From Acidobacteriota bacterium (lineage in GTDB: Bacteria > Acidobacteriota > Blastocatellia > Chloracidobacteriales > Chloracidobacteriaceae), in NCBI GenBank assembly GCA_016208495.1, contig JACQXX010000079.1, forward strand, positions 1 through 64,000: a DNA stretch of 64,000 nucleotides. Reading direction: 5' to 3'. The notes beneath the pieces were generated by a model that was not told where the DNA came from, ran no database searches, and worked only from the letters and a program-made list of their open reading frames with translations. Made by a program: the position numbers and the translations under genes. The number at the start of each line of letters is the position of its first letter. Within the stretch, counting starts at the first letter, position 1. Below, piece after piece: positions 8,325 to 16,643 of this stretch.

Positions 8325-9350
8325 GTGCGAAATAAATCCACAACATCGCCTTCACCAAAAACTGGGAGATCGTCGTCGCCATCCTTCGATGGTTGGAACG
8401 GGCGAGTTGCTCATCCGAATTCACCCAACGGCGGAGGTGGACCTGGTGGCTTTACCCAACCGAAACCATTGGGAGTGAACTTCACGGCTTCAACCAGGAG
8501 TCCCCATCCCCTGGCACCGGCCAATCGCAATCGGGTTCCAAGTGAAAAACCTGTGGCGGGCCCTCCGCTTGAATGGTTTTCAAGTGGGGTTGCGGGCTAC
8601 TCCAAAGAAGAAATGAACGATGCGCTCCTGTTACTGTTTGGAGAGGTTTCGACCATTATGTCAACCCTGGATGAGGAAATTAAGGCGGCGGCATCAACCC
8701 TTTTTAATCGTGCAACTTTAATTGACAAAACCCGACGTGAGCTCATGCGGGTTTATCGGGAAAAGAAGAAAATTGAAAAAACAGTCATCAAATTCAAAAC
8801 GGAATATTCAAATTTGCTGAAACAATCAAAAAATCAAAATCAGACCGAAGAAATAAAGGCCGAGCTAAACAAACAAAAGGTCTTCTTAAATGAAGTTGAA
8901 AGGTTACAGAATTCAATCGTCGAATCCCTCAAAGAAGCCAATGACAATCGGTTGTCGGCTGAATCCTACATCAAGCGTGACCGAGTCGGATCATCATCCA
9001 AGTGGGCCAAGCAATACGAAACCGGGATTCCACGCGTTACACTGACTGAGGTCATAAATGGTCCGAAACAATATGAAGCACAATTTTCCGGTAGTGCGCA
9101 AAAACGGTTCGATAGGTATTCAAGGTTAGACCCCAAGAGTAAACAAATTGATTTTCAGCGATGGGAACGGATCAAGCAGATATTGACCCAACTTGCCCAA
9201 ACCCCAAGTTCCCGAACGAGATATATTTCATTCCTGGCACATCAAAATGGATTTTCCGCTACGAAAACAAAAGCAGACCTCATCAACGGAAAACAAATCG
9301 GAGGAAACGATTTTTGGGAACTGAGCTGGGGAAATATGTACCTGCCCTAG
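8325..9350 (+). CDS. Unknown protein with disordered head, coiled coil and small C-terminal domain
   Basis: A 341-residue protein. I choose the GTG at 8325 because TGGAG at 8313-8317 is spaced seven bases before it. Residues 1-90 are Gly/Pro/Ser-rich and disordered. Residues about 100-225 are strongly helical and charged (coiled coil, no membrane segment). The last 110 residues are globular, with many aromatic residues, ending in GGNDFWELSWG. The pattern around TLTEVINGPKQYEAQFSG weakly recalls SleB-type wall hydrolases, but catalytic residues cannot be pointed out. No neighbour shares its direction, so it is a single-gene unit with a terminator 110 bases downstream. The function is unknown. 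Confidence 0.7.
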   Translation: MRNKSTTSPSPKTGRSSSPSFDGWNGRVAHPNSPNGGGGPGGFTQPKPLGVNFTASTRSPHPLAPANRNRVPSEKPVAGPPLEWFSSGVAGYSKEEMNDALLLLFGEVSTIMSTLDEEIKAAASTLFNRATLIDKTRRELMRVYREKKKIEKTVIKFKTEYSNLLKQSKNQNQTEEIKAELNKQKVFLNEVERLQNSIVESLKEANDNRLSAESYIKRDRVGSSSKWAKQYETGIPRVTLTEVINGPKQYEAQFSGSAQKRFDRYSRLDPKSKQIDFQRWERIKQILTQLAQTPSSRTRYISFLAHQNGFSATKTKADLINGKQIGGNDFWELSWGNMYLP

Positions 9351-9417
9351 TTTTTTAGAATCAAAGACCTGATTCGGCGAGCCATTTCCGATTCACTTTA
9401 TTGACCGGCATTTCAAA

Positions 9418-9443
9418 AACCCGCCTGAAGGCGGAACTCTTAA
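9418..9443. repeat. REP-like palindrome (CCGCCTGAAGGCGG)
   Basis: A single copy of the family described at 1092 and 1864, with the same GAACTCT tail. Confidence 0.6.
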
Positions 9444-9459
9444 CAGTTTTGTCGAAAGC

Positions 9460-9495
9460 AAAAGGGCTGAAACTCTCAGAGTTCAGCCCTTTTTC
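9460..9495 (+). terminator. Rho-independent terminator
   Basis: AAAGGGCTGAAACTC pairs with GAGTTCAGCCCTTT across a TCA loop with one bulged A, followed by a T-run. It lies 110 bases after the 8325 gene and would stop its transcription. Confidence 0.8.
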
Positions 9496-9576
9496 TTCAG
9501 CCTTGAACTTGCGAATCTTCAGCCTAAAGAACGAATGACACAATTTTCACACATGAGACTGAGAAACCTCAAAGAT

Positions 9577-9882
9577 TCAAGCTGCAATTGAAACGTCATC
9601 GGGCAGCACGACTTCAATGGGAATATAGGTCAGATAGTCGCCGACTTCTAAAAATGGCTCTTCGGTTTTTTGGCTTTCGGTAAGGTGAAAGGCAATCCCT
9701 TTTGGTGTCGGTAGTGTTTCACCATCTTTTACCATTTCCGAAAGGTGCAACCGGAGCGCAGCTTTCATTTCTTCAACCGTTTTTTCAATCGTTTTTCCAG
9801 TGGCAACACACCCCAACACATCAGGCGAAAAGGCCGAGTAATTCCGCTCTCCTTTTTCAATCACAATCAGATATTGGTTCAT
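9577..9882 (-). CDS. hicB: HicB-family antitoxin
   Basis: A 101-residue protein with the HicB partial RNase H-like fold signature: MNQYLIVIEKGERNYSAFSPDVLGCVATG, followed by the helix with EEMKAALRLHLSEM. It should bind and neutralise the HicA toxin. The start at 9882 is favoured over TTG 9897 and ATG 9894, because GGAG sits six bases before it. The tail ends in a short acidic segment and no DNA-binding helix-turn-helix is evident. It follows hicA by 19 bases in one operon; HicB proteins commonly repress their own promoter. Confidence 0.9.
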   Translation of the reverse strand: MNQYLIVIEKGERNYSAFSPDVLGCVATGKTIEKTVEEMKAALRLHLSEMVKDGETLPTPKGIAFHLTESQKTEEPFLEVGDYLTYIPIEVVLPDDVSIAA

Positions 9883-9901
9883 CACACACTCCATCAACGG
9901 T

Positions 9902-10087
9902 TTATTTCAAACCTGCTTGTCTTAAAATGCTATTCTCGGTTTTTTTGAGCAAGTCGTCACTGAGTTTTCCTGCCACAGTCACTTTTCCTGGTTTGAGTGG
10001 ATGTTTAAATTGGCGGTGACTGCCTTCAGTTTTTGCTAAAAACCAACCATCGGCTTCGATAATCTTAATGATTTCTTTGACTTTCAT
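9902..10087 (-). CDS. hicA: HicA-family mRNA interferase toxin
   Basis: A 61-residue protein of dsRBD-like fold with the family core GSHRQFKHP; His24 is the expected catalytic residue, preceded by the usual Gly-Ser. HicA cleaves mRNA when freed from HicB. Toxin-first order with the antitoxin immediately downstream is the usual hicAB arrangement. Both proteins appear complete, so the module is probably functional. Confidence 0.92.
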   Translation of the reverse strand: MKVKEIIKIIEADGWFLAKTEGSHRQFKHPLKPGKVTVAGKLSDDLLKKTENSILRQAGLK

Positions 10088-10227
10088 TTTGATTTAACTG
10101 GCCAATGTAACTCAATGTTCTTAAAACAACTTACAACAAACTAACAGTACCCAAGTTTATACCACTTATATTCAAGACACCTGGAAACCCTAATTTACAA
10201 AACACTCAGTGCAAGAAATAGGTCACC

Positions 10228-10365
10228 AGTTGGGGGTTGAAGACTTAGGGCTGAAGACTTCCGGGCCTGAAACTGAAAGACCCATCTTCTTCAGCCCATT
10301 TTCTTCAGCCCCGAGCCCAATGTCTTCAGCCCGTTTTCTTCAGCCCGATTCTTCTTCAGCCGGCC
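10228..10365. repeat. GGGCTGAAGA repeats in inverted arrangement
   Basis: Copies of GGGCTGAAGA-like units (10228-10260) are followed by several TCTTCAGCCC units (10283-10365). The same class recurs at 20060, 35811 and 39126. Bases 10088-10227 hold no gene; the hicAB promoter should be there. Confidence 0.85.
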
Positions 10366-11550
10366 TTACTTTTTATCGGCTGGCTTGGTTTCGGCTGGCT
10401 TGGCGGTTTCGGCAGGTTTGGTGGTTTCGGCAGGTTTGGCTTCGGTAGCCGGCGTCGGCTGTGGTGAAGCATTGAGGCTGGCTGGCCGGGTTGAACCAAA
10501 ATTGGCCGGGTTTTCCAACACACGCTGGGCCAGATAGTTCTCGATCCGGGATTCGCTCATCGCGCTCAGCATCAATGCCTGGCTGATGACCTGTTCACGC
10601 TGCTGGCGAATGTATTCCGCAATCTTGCGTTTGACATCCGCGTTGTCGAGCTTGAGTTCCTGTTCATCCAGTTTTTTGCCCGTCACTTTGAAAATGAAAA
10701 AAGCACCCTGGAGCTGGATTGGCTCGGTGACTTCGCCTTCGCGCATTGCGAAAAAGCGCTGTCCCAATCCATTGGGAAACCCTTTGAGCGATTCTTCGGG
10801 GATAAAGCCCATATCGCCGCTCTGCAACGCTGACTGATGTTCCGAGTAGTTGCGGGCCACCGTGGCAAAGTCATCACCGGCTTTGAGTTGGGCGGCAATC
10901 GTCGCAATTTTCTGCTTGGCCTGTTCTTCGGTCACGGCATCGTTTTTGAGGCCGTCATTGGTTGGGCTCACGACGATCTGGCTCAGGTAGACCCCTTTGC
11001 CGAGTTTGAACTGCTCAGGATTTTGCGCATAAAAGTCGGCGATTTCTTTTTCAGCCGGCGCGGGGATCCGCGTCTTTAAGCGATCAACCAGCTTGTTGAT
11101 GAGCAATAATTTGCGCTGTTCGGCCCGGAATTCTTCTTCCGTCATGCCCAGTTCTTTGATCGTTTTCTGGTACTCTTCCTGGCTCCACCCTTGTGCCTGG
11201 ATTAGTTCCTGAACGCGCTGTTTCACATCGTCGTCAGAAACCTGGATGCTTTCTTTCTGGGCGCGCTGGAGCAAAACTTCCTGCGTGATCAACTTATCCA
11301 GCGCCATCATCCGCAGCGAAGCCAACGCAATTGGGCTCAGTTCGGTCAGGGACTGGTTAGTTTGACTTTTCAATTCCTGTTCAATCTGGCGATCAACTTT
11401 TGAAAGCGGAATGATGACTGAATTCACTTTAGCGGCAACTTCGGCGCCACCGCTGCTGCTTGATGCTGCTTGATTGCAGGCGCATAGCGTGGCGACGCAG
11501 ATCAGGCAAATGAGGTTGAGAAACAAACGAAGAGAGAAACGCTGGTTCAC
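10366..11550 (-). CDS. SurA/PpiC-like peptidyl-prolyl isomerase lipoprotein
   Basis: A 394-residue protein with a lipoprotein leader; the lipobox LCAC near residue 25 indicates a lipid-anchored periplasmic protein. Residues about 40-160 form a helical SurA-N-like chaperone domain (KVDRQIEQELKSQ, then LDKLITQEVLLQRA). Residues about 175-290 form a parvulin (PpiC) domain with the typical GDFATVARNYSEH and GDMGFIP. The C-terminus is a low-complexity Lys-Pro-Ala-Glu tail (AKPAETTKPAET) that may reach the cell wall. It should help outer-membrane or exported proteins to fold. It is transcribed alone, diverging from rpmB. Confidence 0.9.
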   Translation of the reverse strand: MNQRFSLRLFLNLICLICVATLCACNQAASSSSGGAEVAAKVNSVIIPLSKVDRQIEQELKSQTNQSLTELSPIALASLRMMALDKLITQEVLLQRAQKESIQVSDDDVKQRVQELIQAQGWSQEEYQKTIKELGMTEEEFRAEQRKLLLINKLVDRLKTRIPAPAEKEIADFYAQNPEQFKLGKGVYLSQIVVSPTNDGLKNDAVTEEQAKQKIATIAAQLKAGDDFATVARNYSEHQSALQSGDMGFIPEESLKGFPNGLGQRFFAMREGEVTEPIQLQGAFFIFKVTGKKLDEQELKLDNADVKRKIAEYIRQQREQVISQALMLSAMSESRIENYLAQRVLENPANFGSTRPASLNASPQPTPATEAKPAETTKPAETAKPAETKPADKK

Positions 11551-11832
11551 GTGGAAAAACTCCTTACACAGAAATTAGAGAGTGATGAAGGATGAATGAT
11601 GAAGAGTCTCCCCAATTACATACCAGACAGCTCGCTTTGTCATCATTCATCGTTCGCATCGAAATGGATTTCGCCATGACCTACAGGCAGTAGGGGGGGG
11701 TACGTCTCAACGGCGTGCTGACTCAACCGGTCCGGGCCTGGAGCATTTCCGGGAGATCGGTGCCGCGCGTCCTCGGCCATAGCTGAACGAAGGACGTTTA
11801 AGACTTTTGGCTTCAAAAGATAAGAGCTTGGT

Positions 11833-11862
11833 TTGACTTACCAGTGACGACTTTGCTATAAA
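11833..11862 (+). promoter_or_regulatory. Sigma-70-type promoter of the rpmB operon
   Basis: TTGACT at 11833-11838 and TATAAA at 11857-11862 are separated by 18 bases and lie about 45 bases before rpmB, which has a strong AAGGAGAG ribosome site. Confidence 0.7.
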
Positions 11863-11908
11863 GTCGAGTTTTGCATTGTAACTAAGAAAAGAAAGGAGAG
11901 CAATTCCC

Positions 11909-12100
11909 ATGGCGAAACGATGTGACATCTGCGATAAAGGGCCCATGTTTGGTAATCGCGTCTCACACGCGAACAACCGCACCAAGCGGCGCTTTAACCC
12001 AAATTTGCAGCGCGTCCACGTTCGAGTTGGTGGTGGTAACACCCATCTGCGCGTCTGTACTCGCTGCATCAAGGCTGGCAAAATTGTCAAAGCCGCCTAA
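11909..12100 (+). CDS. rpmB: 50S ribosomal protein L28
   Basis: A 63-residue L28 with both CxxC pairs (CDIC near the N-terminus, CTRC near the C-terminus), so it is the zinc-binding form. [15 protein letters not shown] is the family core that contacts 23S rRNA. The length is typical. AAGGAGAG sits just upstream. It is followed by rpsO after a 240-base leader. Confidence 0.95.
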   Translation: MAKRCDICDKGPMFGNRVSHANNRTKRRFNPNLQRVHVRVGGGNTHLRVCTRCIKAGKIVKAA

Positions 12101-12296
12101 GCCCTGTTGTTTGAAGAACTAGCCGAAGCTCTGGTACGCGGGAACATGGTTGTTCCCGTCATCACACGATGCCTACGGTCCGTTTCTTTCGCTGATCGTA
12201 AAATCCAAAAACGTCCGGCTTCCCTCACCTACCTTTCAAGCCAGCTTTTCATCACGCGTTTTTGCGGTTTTCAATCACTTCTGATATCTAAAACTC

Positions 12297-12333
12297 CTGC
12301 CCCAGCGGGCAGAGGTTTGTTTACTGCGGAGGA
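12297..12333 (+). promoter_or_regulatory. Hairpin and ribosome site ahead of rpsO
   Basis: CTGCCC (12297-12302) pairs with GGGCAG (12307-12312) around CAGC; GGAGG at 12329-12333 follows and sets the GTG start at 12341. In several bacteria S15 represses its own mRNA by binding a structured leader, so this 240-base leader is a candidate. That role is inferred. Confidence 0.5.
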
Positions 12334-12340
12334 TTTTTCT

Positions 12341-12610
12341 GTGGCACTCGCAAGCGAATTAAAAGCGAAAATTATTGCGGAAAATAAAACCCACGATTCC
12401 GACACGGGATCGCCTGAGGTTCAAATTGCGCTCCTCACCAAGCGCATCGAAGAACTCACTCTTCACTTCAGAACTCACGTCAAGGATAACCACTCCCGTC
12501 GTGGTTTGTTGAAACTTGTTAGCCAGCGCCGGAGCCTGCTCGATTACTTGAAGCGCATTGATAATGAACGCTATCACCGACTCATCGCCAAGCTTGGAAT
12601 CCGGAAATAA
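12341..12610 (+). CDS. rpsO: 30S ribosomal protein S15
   Basis: Exactly 89 residues from the GTG start, the standard S15 length; a longer frame starting at 12107 lacks a ribosome site and its extra residues do not look like protein. The family motif [20 protein letters not shown] is followed by [17 protein letters not shown] and [10 protein letters not shown]15 binds the central domain of 16S rRNA. The rpsO-pnp order is conserved in many bacteria and is present here. Confidence 0.96.
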   Translation: MALASELKAKIIAENKTHDSDTGSPEVQIALLTKRIEELTLHFRTHVKDNHSRRGLLKLVSQRRSLLDYLKRIDNERYHRLIAKLGIRK

Positions 12611-12860
12611 TTCAACCGTACAGTGTCAGCCACTTATCTATAACGTCGCTCAAGTACAAGCCGCCAGCACCCCCAATCTTGCTTTGCAGAGCGGGGACTG
12701 CTGCGGCTTTTTCTGTTCACGAACTGAAAGTACCCCACCTGTCACGGACTGTGGGCGGAAATTCCCAGTTTGTGCGTCAGGGGCGAGAGGTCAATCACCC
12801 CTGAGACCCTTGTGTGTCTGAGATCAACACACAACTAGATCGGTAGAGGAGAAGATATAT

Positions 12861-15089
12861 ATGTATGTAAAGCAGTCCATCCAATTCGGAGGACGTGAGT
12901 TTTGTCTTGAAACTGGAAAAATTGCCAAACAGGCCAACGGATCGGTCATTGTGCGCTATGGTGACACCGTGTTGCTCGTGACGGCAGTCGGCGCCGCTGA
13001 ACAACGCCCCGATCAATCCTTTTTTCCATTGACGGTTGATTATCGCGAATACGGCTATGCCTCAGGCCGGATTCCAGGTGGCTATTTCAAACGTGAAGGC
13101 CGCCCCACCGAGCGTGAAACCCTGATTTGCCGGCTGATTGATCGCCCAATCCGGCCCCTGTTCCCAGAAGGCTACATGGCTGAAACCCAGGTTATCGCCA
13201 TGGTGATCTCGGCAGATACCAACAATGATCCAGATGTGCTGGCGATTACTGGCGCATCCACGGCCCTCTTTATTTCAGATCTCCCATTTCATACCCCAAT
13301 TGCCGGGGTGCGGGTCGGTCTGATTGATGGTCAGTTTGTGGTCAATCCCAACTACCAGGACATGCGCAATTCGGAACTGAATCTGGTTCTGGCTGGCAGC
13401 GAAGAAGCGATTGTGATGGTCGAAGCCGGCGCCAAGGAAGTTTCGGAAGAAACCATGGTCAAAGCCATGGTCTTTGGACATTCGGAAATTAAGAAACTGT
13501 GCGCCTTGCAACGCGAACTGCGTGAAAAGGCTGGAAAAGCGAAACGCGAAGTCGCACCGCCTGAACTGGATGCGGAACAACTGGCTGAAATCGAAGCCAA
13601 TTTTGCTGGCGATATTCGGACCGCGCTCGATACCCGCAATCGGGACAAACTGACCAGCTATGCGGAGCTGGATGCGCTCAAAAAACGAATCGCCGAATCG
13701 TATCCGGAAGATGCCCCGGCCAAACGCAGCATGGCCAAACAAATCTTTGAACACCTCAAAGAACAAATTTTCCGTGATGACATCCTCAACAACCGCCGCC
13801 GTCCAGATGGTCGCCGATTTGGAGAAGTTCGCCCAATCAGCATCGAAGTCGGCTGGCTGCCGCGCACTCACGGAAGTTCCCTGTTTACCCGTGGCGAAAC
13901 CCAGGCGATTGTGACCACCACGCTTGGAACCAGTGAAGATATTCAGTACCTCGATGATCTCGAAACCGGCGAAGTTAAGCGGAACTTCATTTTGAACTAT
14001 AACTTCCCACCGTTTAGCGTGGGGGAAACCGGTCGGATGGGCACCCCTGGCCGGCGTGAAGTTGGTCACGGCGCACTGGCGCATCGTGCGATTCAGGCCG
14101 TGCTCCCCGGAGATGAGTTCCCGTACGTGCTCCGTGTGGTTTCAGACATCACCGAATCCAATGGATCTTCTTCGATGGCAACGATTTGCGGTGGTATTCT
14201 GTCGTTGATGGATGCGGGTGTGCCGATCAAAGCGCCGGTGGCTGGGGTTGCGATGGGTCTGGTGATGAGCGACAAGAAATATGCCATTTTGACTGACATC
14301 GCTGGTGCCGAAGACCACTATGGCGATATGGATTTCAAAGTCGCGGGAACGGCCAACGGGATCACCGCCCTCCAGATGGATATTAAAGTCAAAGGTCTGA
14401 ATGCTCAGATTCTGGCCGATGCACTGGCCCAGGCCAAAGAAGGCCGGATGCACATTTTAGGGAAAATGGCCGAAGTTCTGGTCGCGCCGCGCGCCGCAAT
14501 CAACCCACTTGCCCCACGCATCATGACGATTCAAATTCCAGTCGCCAAAATCCGCGAAGTGATCGGTGCGGGTGGGAAGGTTGTTCGTGGAATTGTCGAA
14601 AAAACCGGTGCCAAAATTGACATCGAAGATACTGGCCGCGTGACGATTGCCGCTTCCGATACCGAAGCTGGCGAACGTGCCAAAGCGATGATCGAAGCCA
14701 TTATCGAAGAAGTCGAAGTCGGCAAAACCTATCTCGGCACCGTCACGCGACTGGCTGATTTTGGCGCCTTTGTCGAAGTGCTGCCAGGAACGGAAGGGCT
14801 GCTTCATATCTCCGAAGTTGCTAACTACCGTGTGCGCAGCATCCACGACGAACTCAAGGAAGGTCAGCAGATTATGGTGAAGTGTCTCAGCACTGATGCC
14901 AGCGGCAAAATCCGATTGAGCCGCAAAGCTCTGTTGACCGACGCCGATGGCGGCCCCAAAGCCAACGGCAATGGATCTGAAGAAGCTTCAGCCGCCCCGG
15001 AACGACAGGAACGCGAACCGCGTGAAGAACGTGAACGCGAACCACGTCACCGTGGTGGTGGAGACCGTCGCCCACCCCGGCGCAAATAA
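12861..15089 (+). CDS. pnp: Polyribonucleotide nucleotidyltransferase (PNPase)
   Basis: 742 residues: two RNase PH core domains with a helical domain between them, then a KH domain (IREVIGAGGKVVRGI, about 565-575) and an S1 domain (ADFGAFVEVLPGTEGLLHI). It ends in an Arg/Glu/Pro-rich tail of about 45 residues that looks disordered. PNPase degrades RNA 3' to 5' with phosphate. The start at 12861 has AGAGGAGA upstream. The 250-base gap after rpsO contains GC-rich hairpins (for instance around 12688-12705) that could serve PNPase autocontrol or RNase III processing, as known in E. coli; that is inference. Confidence 0.97.
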   Translation: MYVKQSIQFGGREFCLETGKIAKQANGSVIVRYGDTVLLVTAVGAAEQRPDQSFFPLTVDYREYGYASGRIPGGYFKREGRPTERETLICRLIDRPIRPLFPEGYMAETQVIAMVISADTNNDPDVLAITGASTALFISDLPFHTPIAGVRVGLIDGQFVVNPNYQDMRNSELNLVLAGSEEAIVMVEAGAKEVSEETMVKAMVFGHSEIKKLCALQRELREKAGKAKREVAPPELDAEQLAEIEANFAGDIRTALDTRNRDKLTSYAELDALKKRIAESYPEDAPAKRSMAKQIFEHLKEQIFRDDILNNRRRPDGRRFGEVRPISIEVGWLPRTHGSSLFTRGETQAIVTTTLGTSEDIQYLDDLETGEVKRNFILNYNFPPFSVGETGRMGTPGRREVGHGALAHRAIQAVLPGDEFPYVLRVVSDITESNGSSSMATICGGILSLMDAGVPIKAPVAGVAMGLVMSDKKYAILTDIAGAEDHYGDMDFKVAGTANGITALQMDIKVKGLNAQILADALAQAKEGRMHILGKMAEVLVAPRAAINPLAPRIMTIQIPVAKIREVIGAGGKVVRGIVEKTGAKIDIEDTGRVTIAASDTEAGERAKAMIEAIIEEVEVGKTYLGTVTRLADFGAFVEVLPGTEGLLHISEVANYRVRSIHDELKEGQQIMVKCLSTDASGKIRLSRKALLTDADGGPKANGNGSEEASAAPERQEREPREEREREPRHRGGGDRRPPRRK

Positions 15090-15090
15090 G

Positions 15091-15257
15091 AATGAAGAAT
15101 GAAGAATTGAGAATGAAGAAAATGAAGAATGAAGAATAAAAAATAGAGAGCGGCTCAAAACGCGGTTCTCTTCAGGCTCAGCTCTGGAATTCTCAATGCT
15201 TCATTCTCAATTCTCAATTCTTCATTCTCAATGCTTCATTCTCAATGCTTCATTCGT
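15091..15257. repeat. GAATGAA/GAATTGA heptamer arrays in inverted pair
   Basis: Copies of GAATGAA and GAATTGA (15091-15146) are followed, after about 40 bases, by the complementary TTCATTC/TCAATTC units (15188-15255). The right arm ends only a few bases before the purN start codon. Confidence 0.9.
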
Positions 15258-15261
15258 GCTT

Positions 15262-15867
15262 ATGAGTCTTCCCAACATTGCCGTTCTGATTTCAGGTCGT
15301 GGATCAAACCTGATGGCGCTAGCCAATGCGATTGATCGTGGTGAACTGCACGCCCGGCTGGCCTGTGTCATCAGCAATCGGGCAGACGCCCCCGGCCTGA
15401 AACTGGCAGCCGAACGACACATTCCCACCTGCATCCTTCCCCGTCAGGGACTTTCCCGTCAGGCCCATGGCCGCCACATTCGCGAAGCGCTGGCCCCTCA
15501 TCACATCTCACTGATTTGTCTGGCAGGCTATATGCGATTGCTCGACAGCGAATTTATTCAGGCGTACAAAAACCGGATCGTGAATATCCATCCATCGCTC
15601 TTACCAGCCTTCCCAGGACTCCATGCCCAGGTTCAGGCATTTGAACATGGGGTAAAAGTGACGGGCTGTACCGTTCATTTTGTGGATGAAGAACTCGATC
15701 ACGGCCCCATCATTGCCCAAACCGCCGTGCTGTCCCAGGATACAGATACTGAAGAAACCCTCGCTCAACGTATTCTTGACGCTGAGCACCACCTCTACCC
15801 CGCTGCTGTTGAAAAAATCCTCCATTCCAGATGGACGATTCAGGGACGTCGCGTCGTTTTTGGATAA
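15262..15867 (+). CDS. purN: Phosphoribosylglycinamide formyltransferase
   Basis: 201 residues starting MSLPNIAVLISGRGSNL, the standard PurN opening. NIHPSLLPAFPGLHAQ contains the conserved His of the active site, and HFVDEELDHGPIIAQ the conserved Asp. It transfers a formyl group from 10-formyl-THF to GAR in purine synthesis. The frame is open further upstream, but those residues are translated repeat units, so I reject the longer start. No ribosome site is visible before the ATG because the heptamer array runs up to it. The gene lies downstream of pnp. Confidence 0.94.
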   Translation: MSLPNIAVLISGRGSNLMALANAIDRGELHARLACVISNRADAPGLKLAAERHIPTCILPRQGLSRQAHGRHIREALAPHHISLICLAGYMRLLDSEFIQAYKNRIVNIHPSLLPAFPGLHAQVQAFEHGVKVTGCTVHFVDEELDHGPIIAQTAVLSQDTDTEETLAQRILDAEHHLYPAAVEKILHSRWTIQGRRVVFG

Positions 15868-16201
15868 CAATTGCCAGCCAGGAGAATCGGCTGGTACTGG
15901 CTGGAATGAACTCTGGCACCAATCCATCTGCTAATTTGATCAGGCCGCACACAATCTTCTTGAAAAAAAGTGAAAATCAATGAAAATACCTGCGCCCAGG
16001 TATTTTCAATCGTTCGCACCCACATTCACCCCAACCCAATTTACCATTCCGCCCCAATGTGCATTAAGTCGGGCAACTTGCTTTTCTTTTCGACCAGTCT
16101 TGAGTAGCAAGTACGGGAATCGTTTTTGGTTTGAGGTGACTTGTGCGCAAGGAGTTGAAGTGGGTGTCGTGTCGTCTCACGTTTTCTCAACAAGTCAATA
16201 G
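15868..16201. other. Intergenic region with one strong hairpin
   Basis: No gene. TGAAAATACCTG (15981-15992) and CAGGTATTTTCA (15997-16008) form a perfect 12-bp stem with a four-base loop, possibly a terminator for purN. The last part borders the hairpin-rich RNA that begins at 16202; any guide sequence of that RNA would lie here. Confidence 0.55.
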
Positions 16202-16635
16202 ACTCGGCCCGCAAGGGCCGAGCTTGAGTCGTGTCCCCACAACGCCATCCTGATGGATGGCCGCTGTGGGGAGAATGGCTCAAGTTCCGGTTGACCAGAT
16301 CCCCGTGCAAATCACGGGAACCGATTGGGAAGAATCGATAGGTACCTGCGGATGCCGCCTCAGTCCGCTGCTCTACGGTGACCGGTTAAACAGGCATGGG
16401 AGTCAGTGCCAGTGCCGGTCACGGCAAACCTTCCCAAATCCGGTCGAGAGGACGTCGAATCCGGTCAGCGGTCACAGTCGGACCGGTACGCACTACCCGA
16501 CGCAAGTCGGTGCGTGACGTGAATCTTTCACGTCACATCTCAAGCGGGAGGAATTCGTTCTTCCCGCTTTCACACTCACACCCAAGCAGGAGCGGCGTTT
16601 CCTCCCGGCCCAGCCAGGACCGGGTCTCCACGCCG
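16202..16635 (+). ncRNA. HEARO/omega-RNA-like structured RNA without its iscB
   Basis: At least ten stem-loops follow one another with little gap. The stems are 16203-16210/16215-16222, 16235-16241/16265-16271 with an inner 16245-16250/16255-16260, 16302-16307/16313-16318, 16322-16326/16333-16337, 16348-16352/16364-16368, 16378-16385/16415-16422, 16461-16466/16481-16486, 16497-16501/16506-16510, 16514-16523/16527-16536, 16542-16549/16562-16569, and the last at 16593-16598/16630-16635. No frame through it looks coding. The order and several loop sequences (for example the AAGCGGGAGGAATTC hairpin and the final CGGCGT..ACGCCG hairpin) match my memory of HEARO RNAs, now known as IscB omega RNAs. 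No IscB (RRXRR, RuvC, HNH) frame is present on either side. The structure is seen; the family name is recognition without a covariance search. Confidence 0.68.
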
Positions 16636-16643
16636 AAAAGAGG

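Noticed and set aside
13275-14084. 269-codon frame opposite pnp
   Set aside because: Shadow of the conserved PNPase frame; no start signal or motif.
15196-15261. Longer purN start (22 extra residues)
   Set aside because: The extra residues (MLHSQFSILHSQ...) are the TTCATTC/TCAATTC array translated.
16202-16635. Hairpin region considered as RNase P RNA, tmRNA, SRP RNA or cobalamin riboswitch
   Set aside because: None of the conserved sequence marks of those RNAs are found; the hairpin order fits HEARO better.
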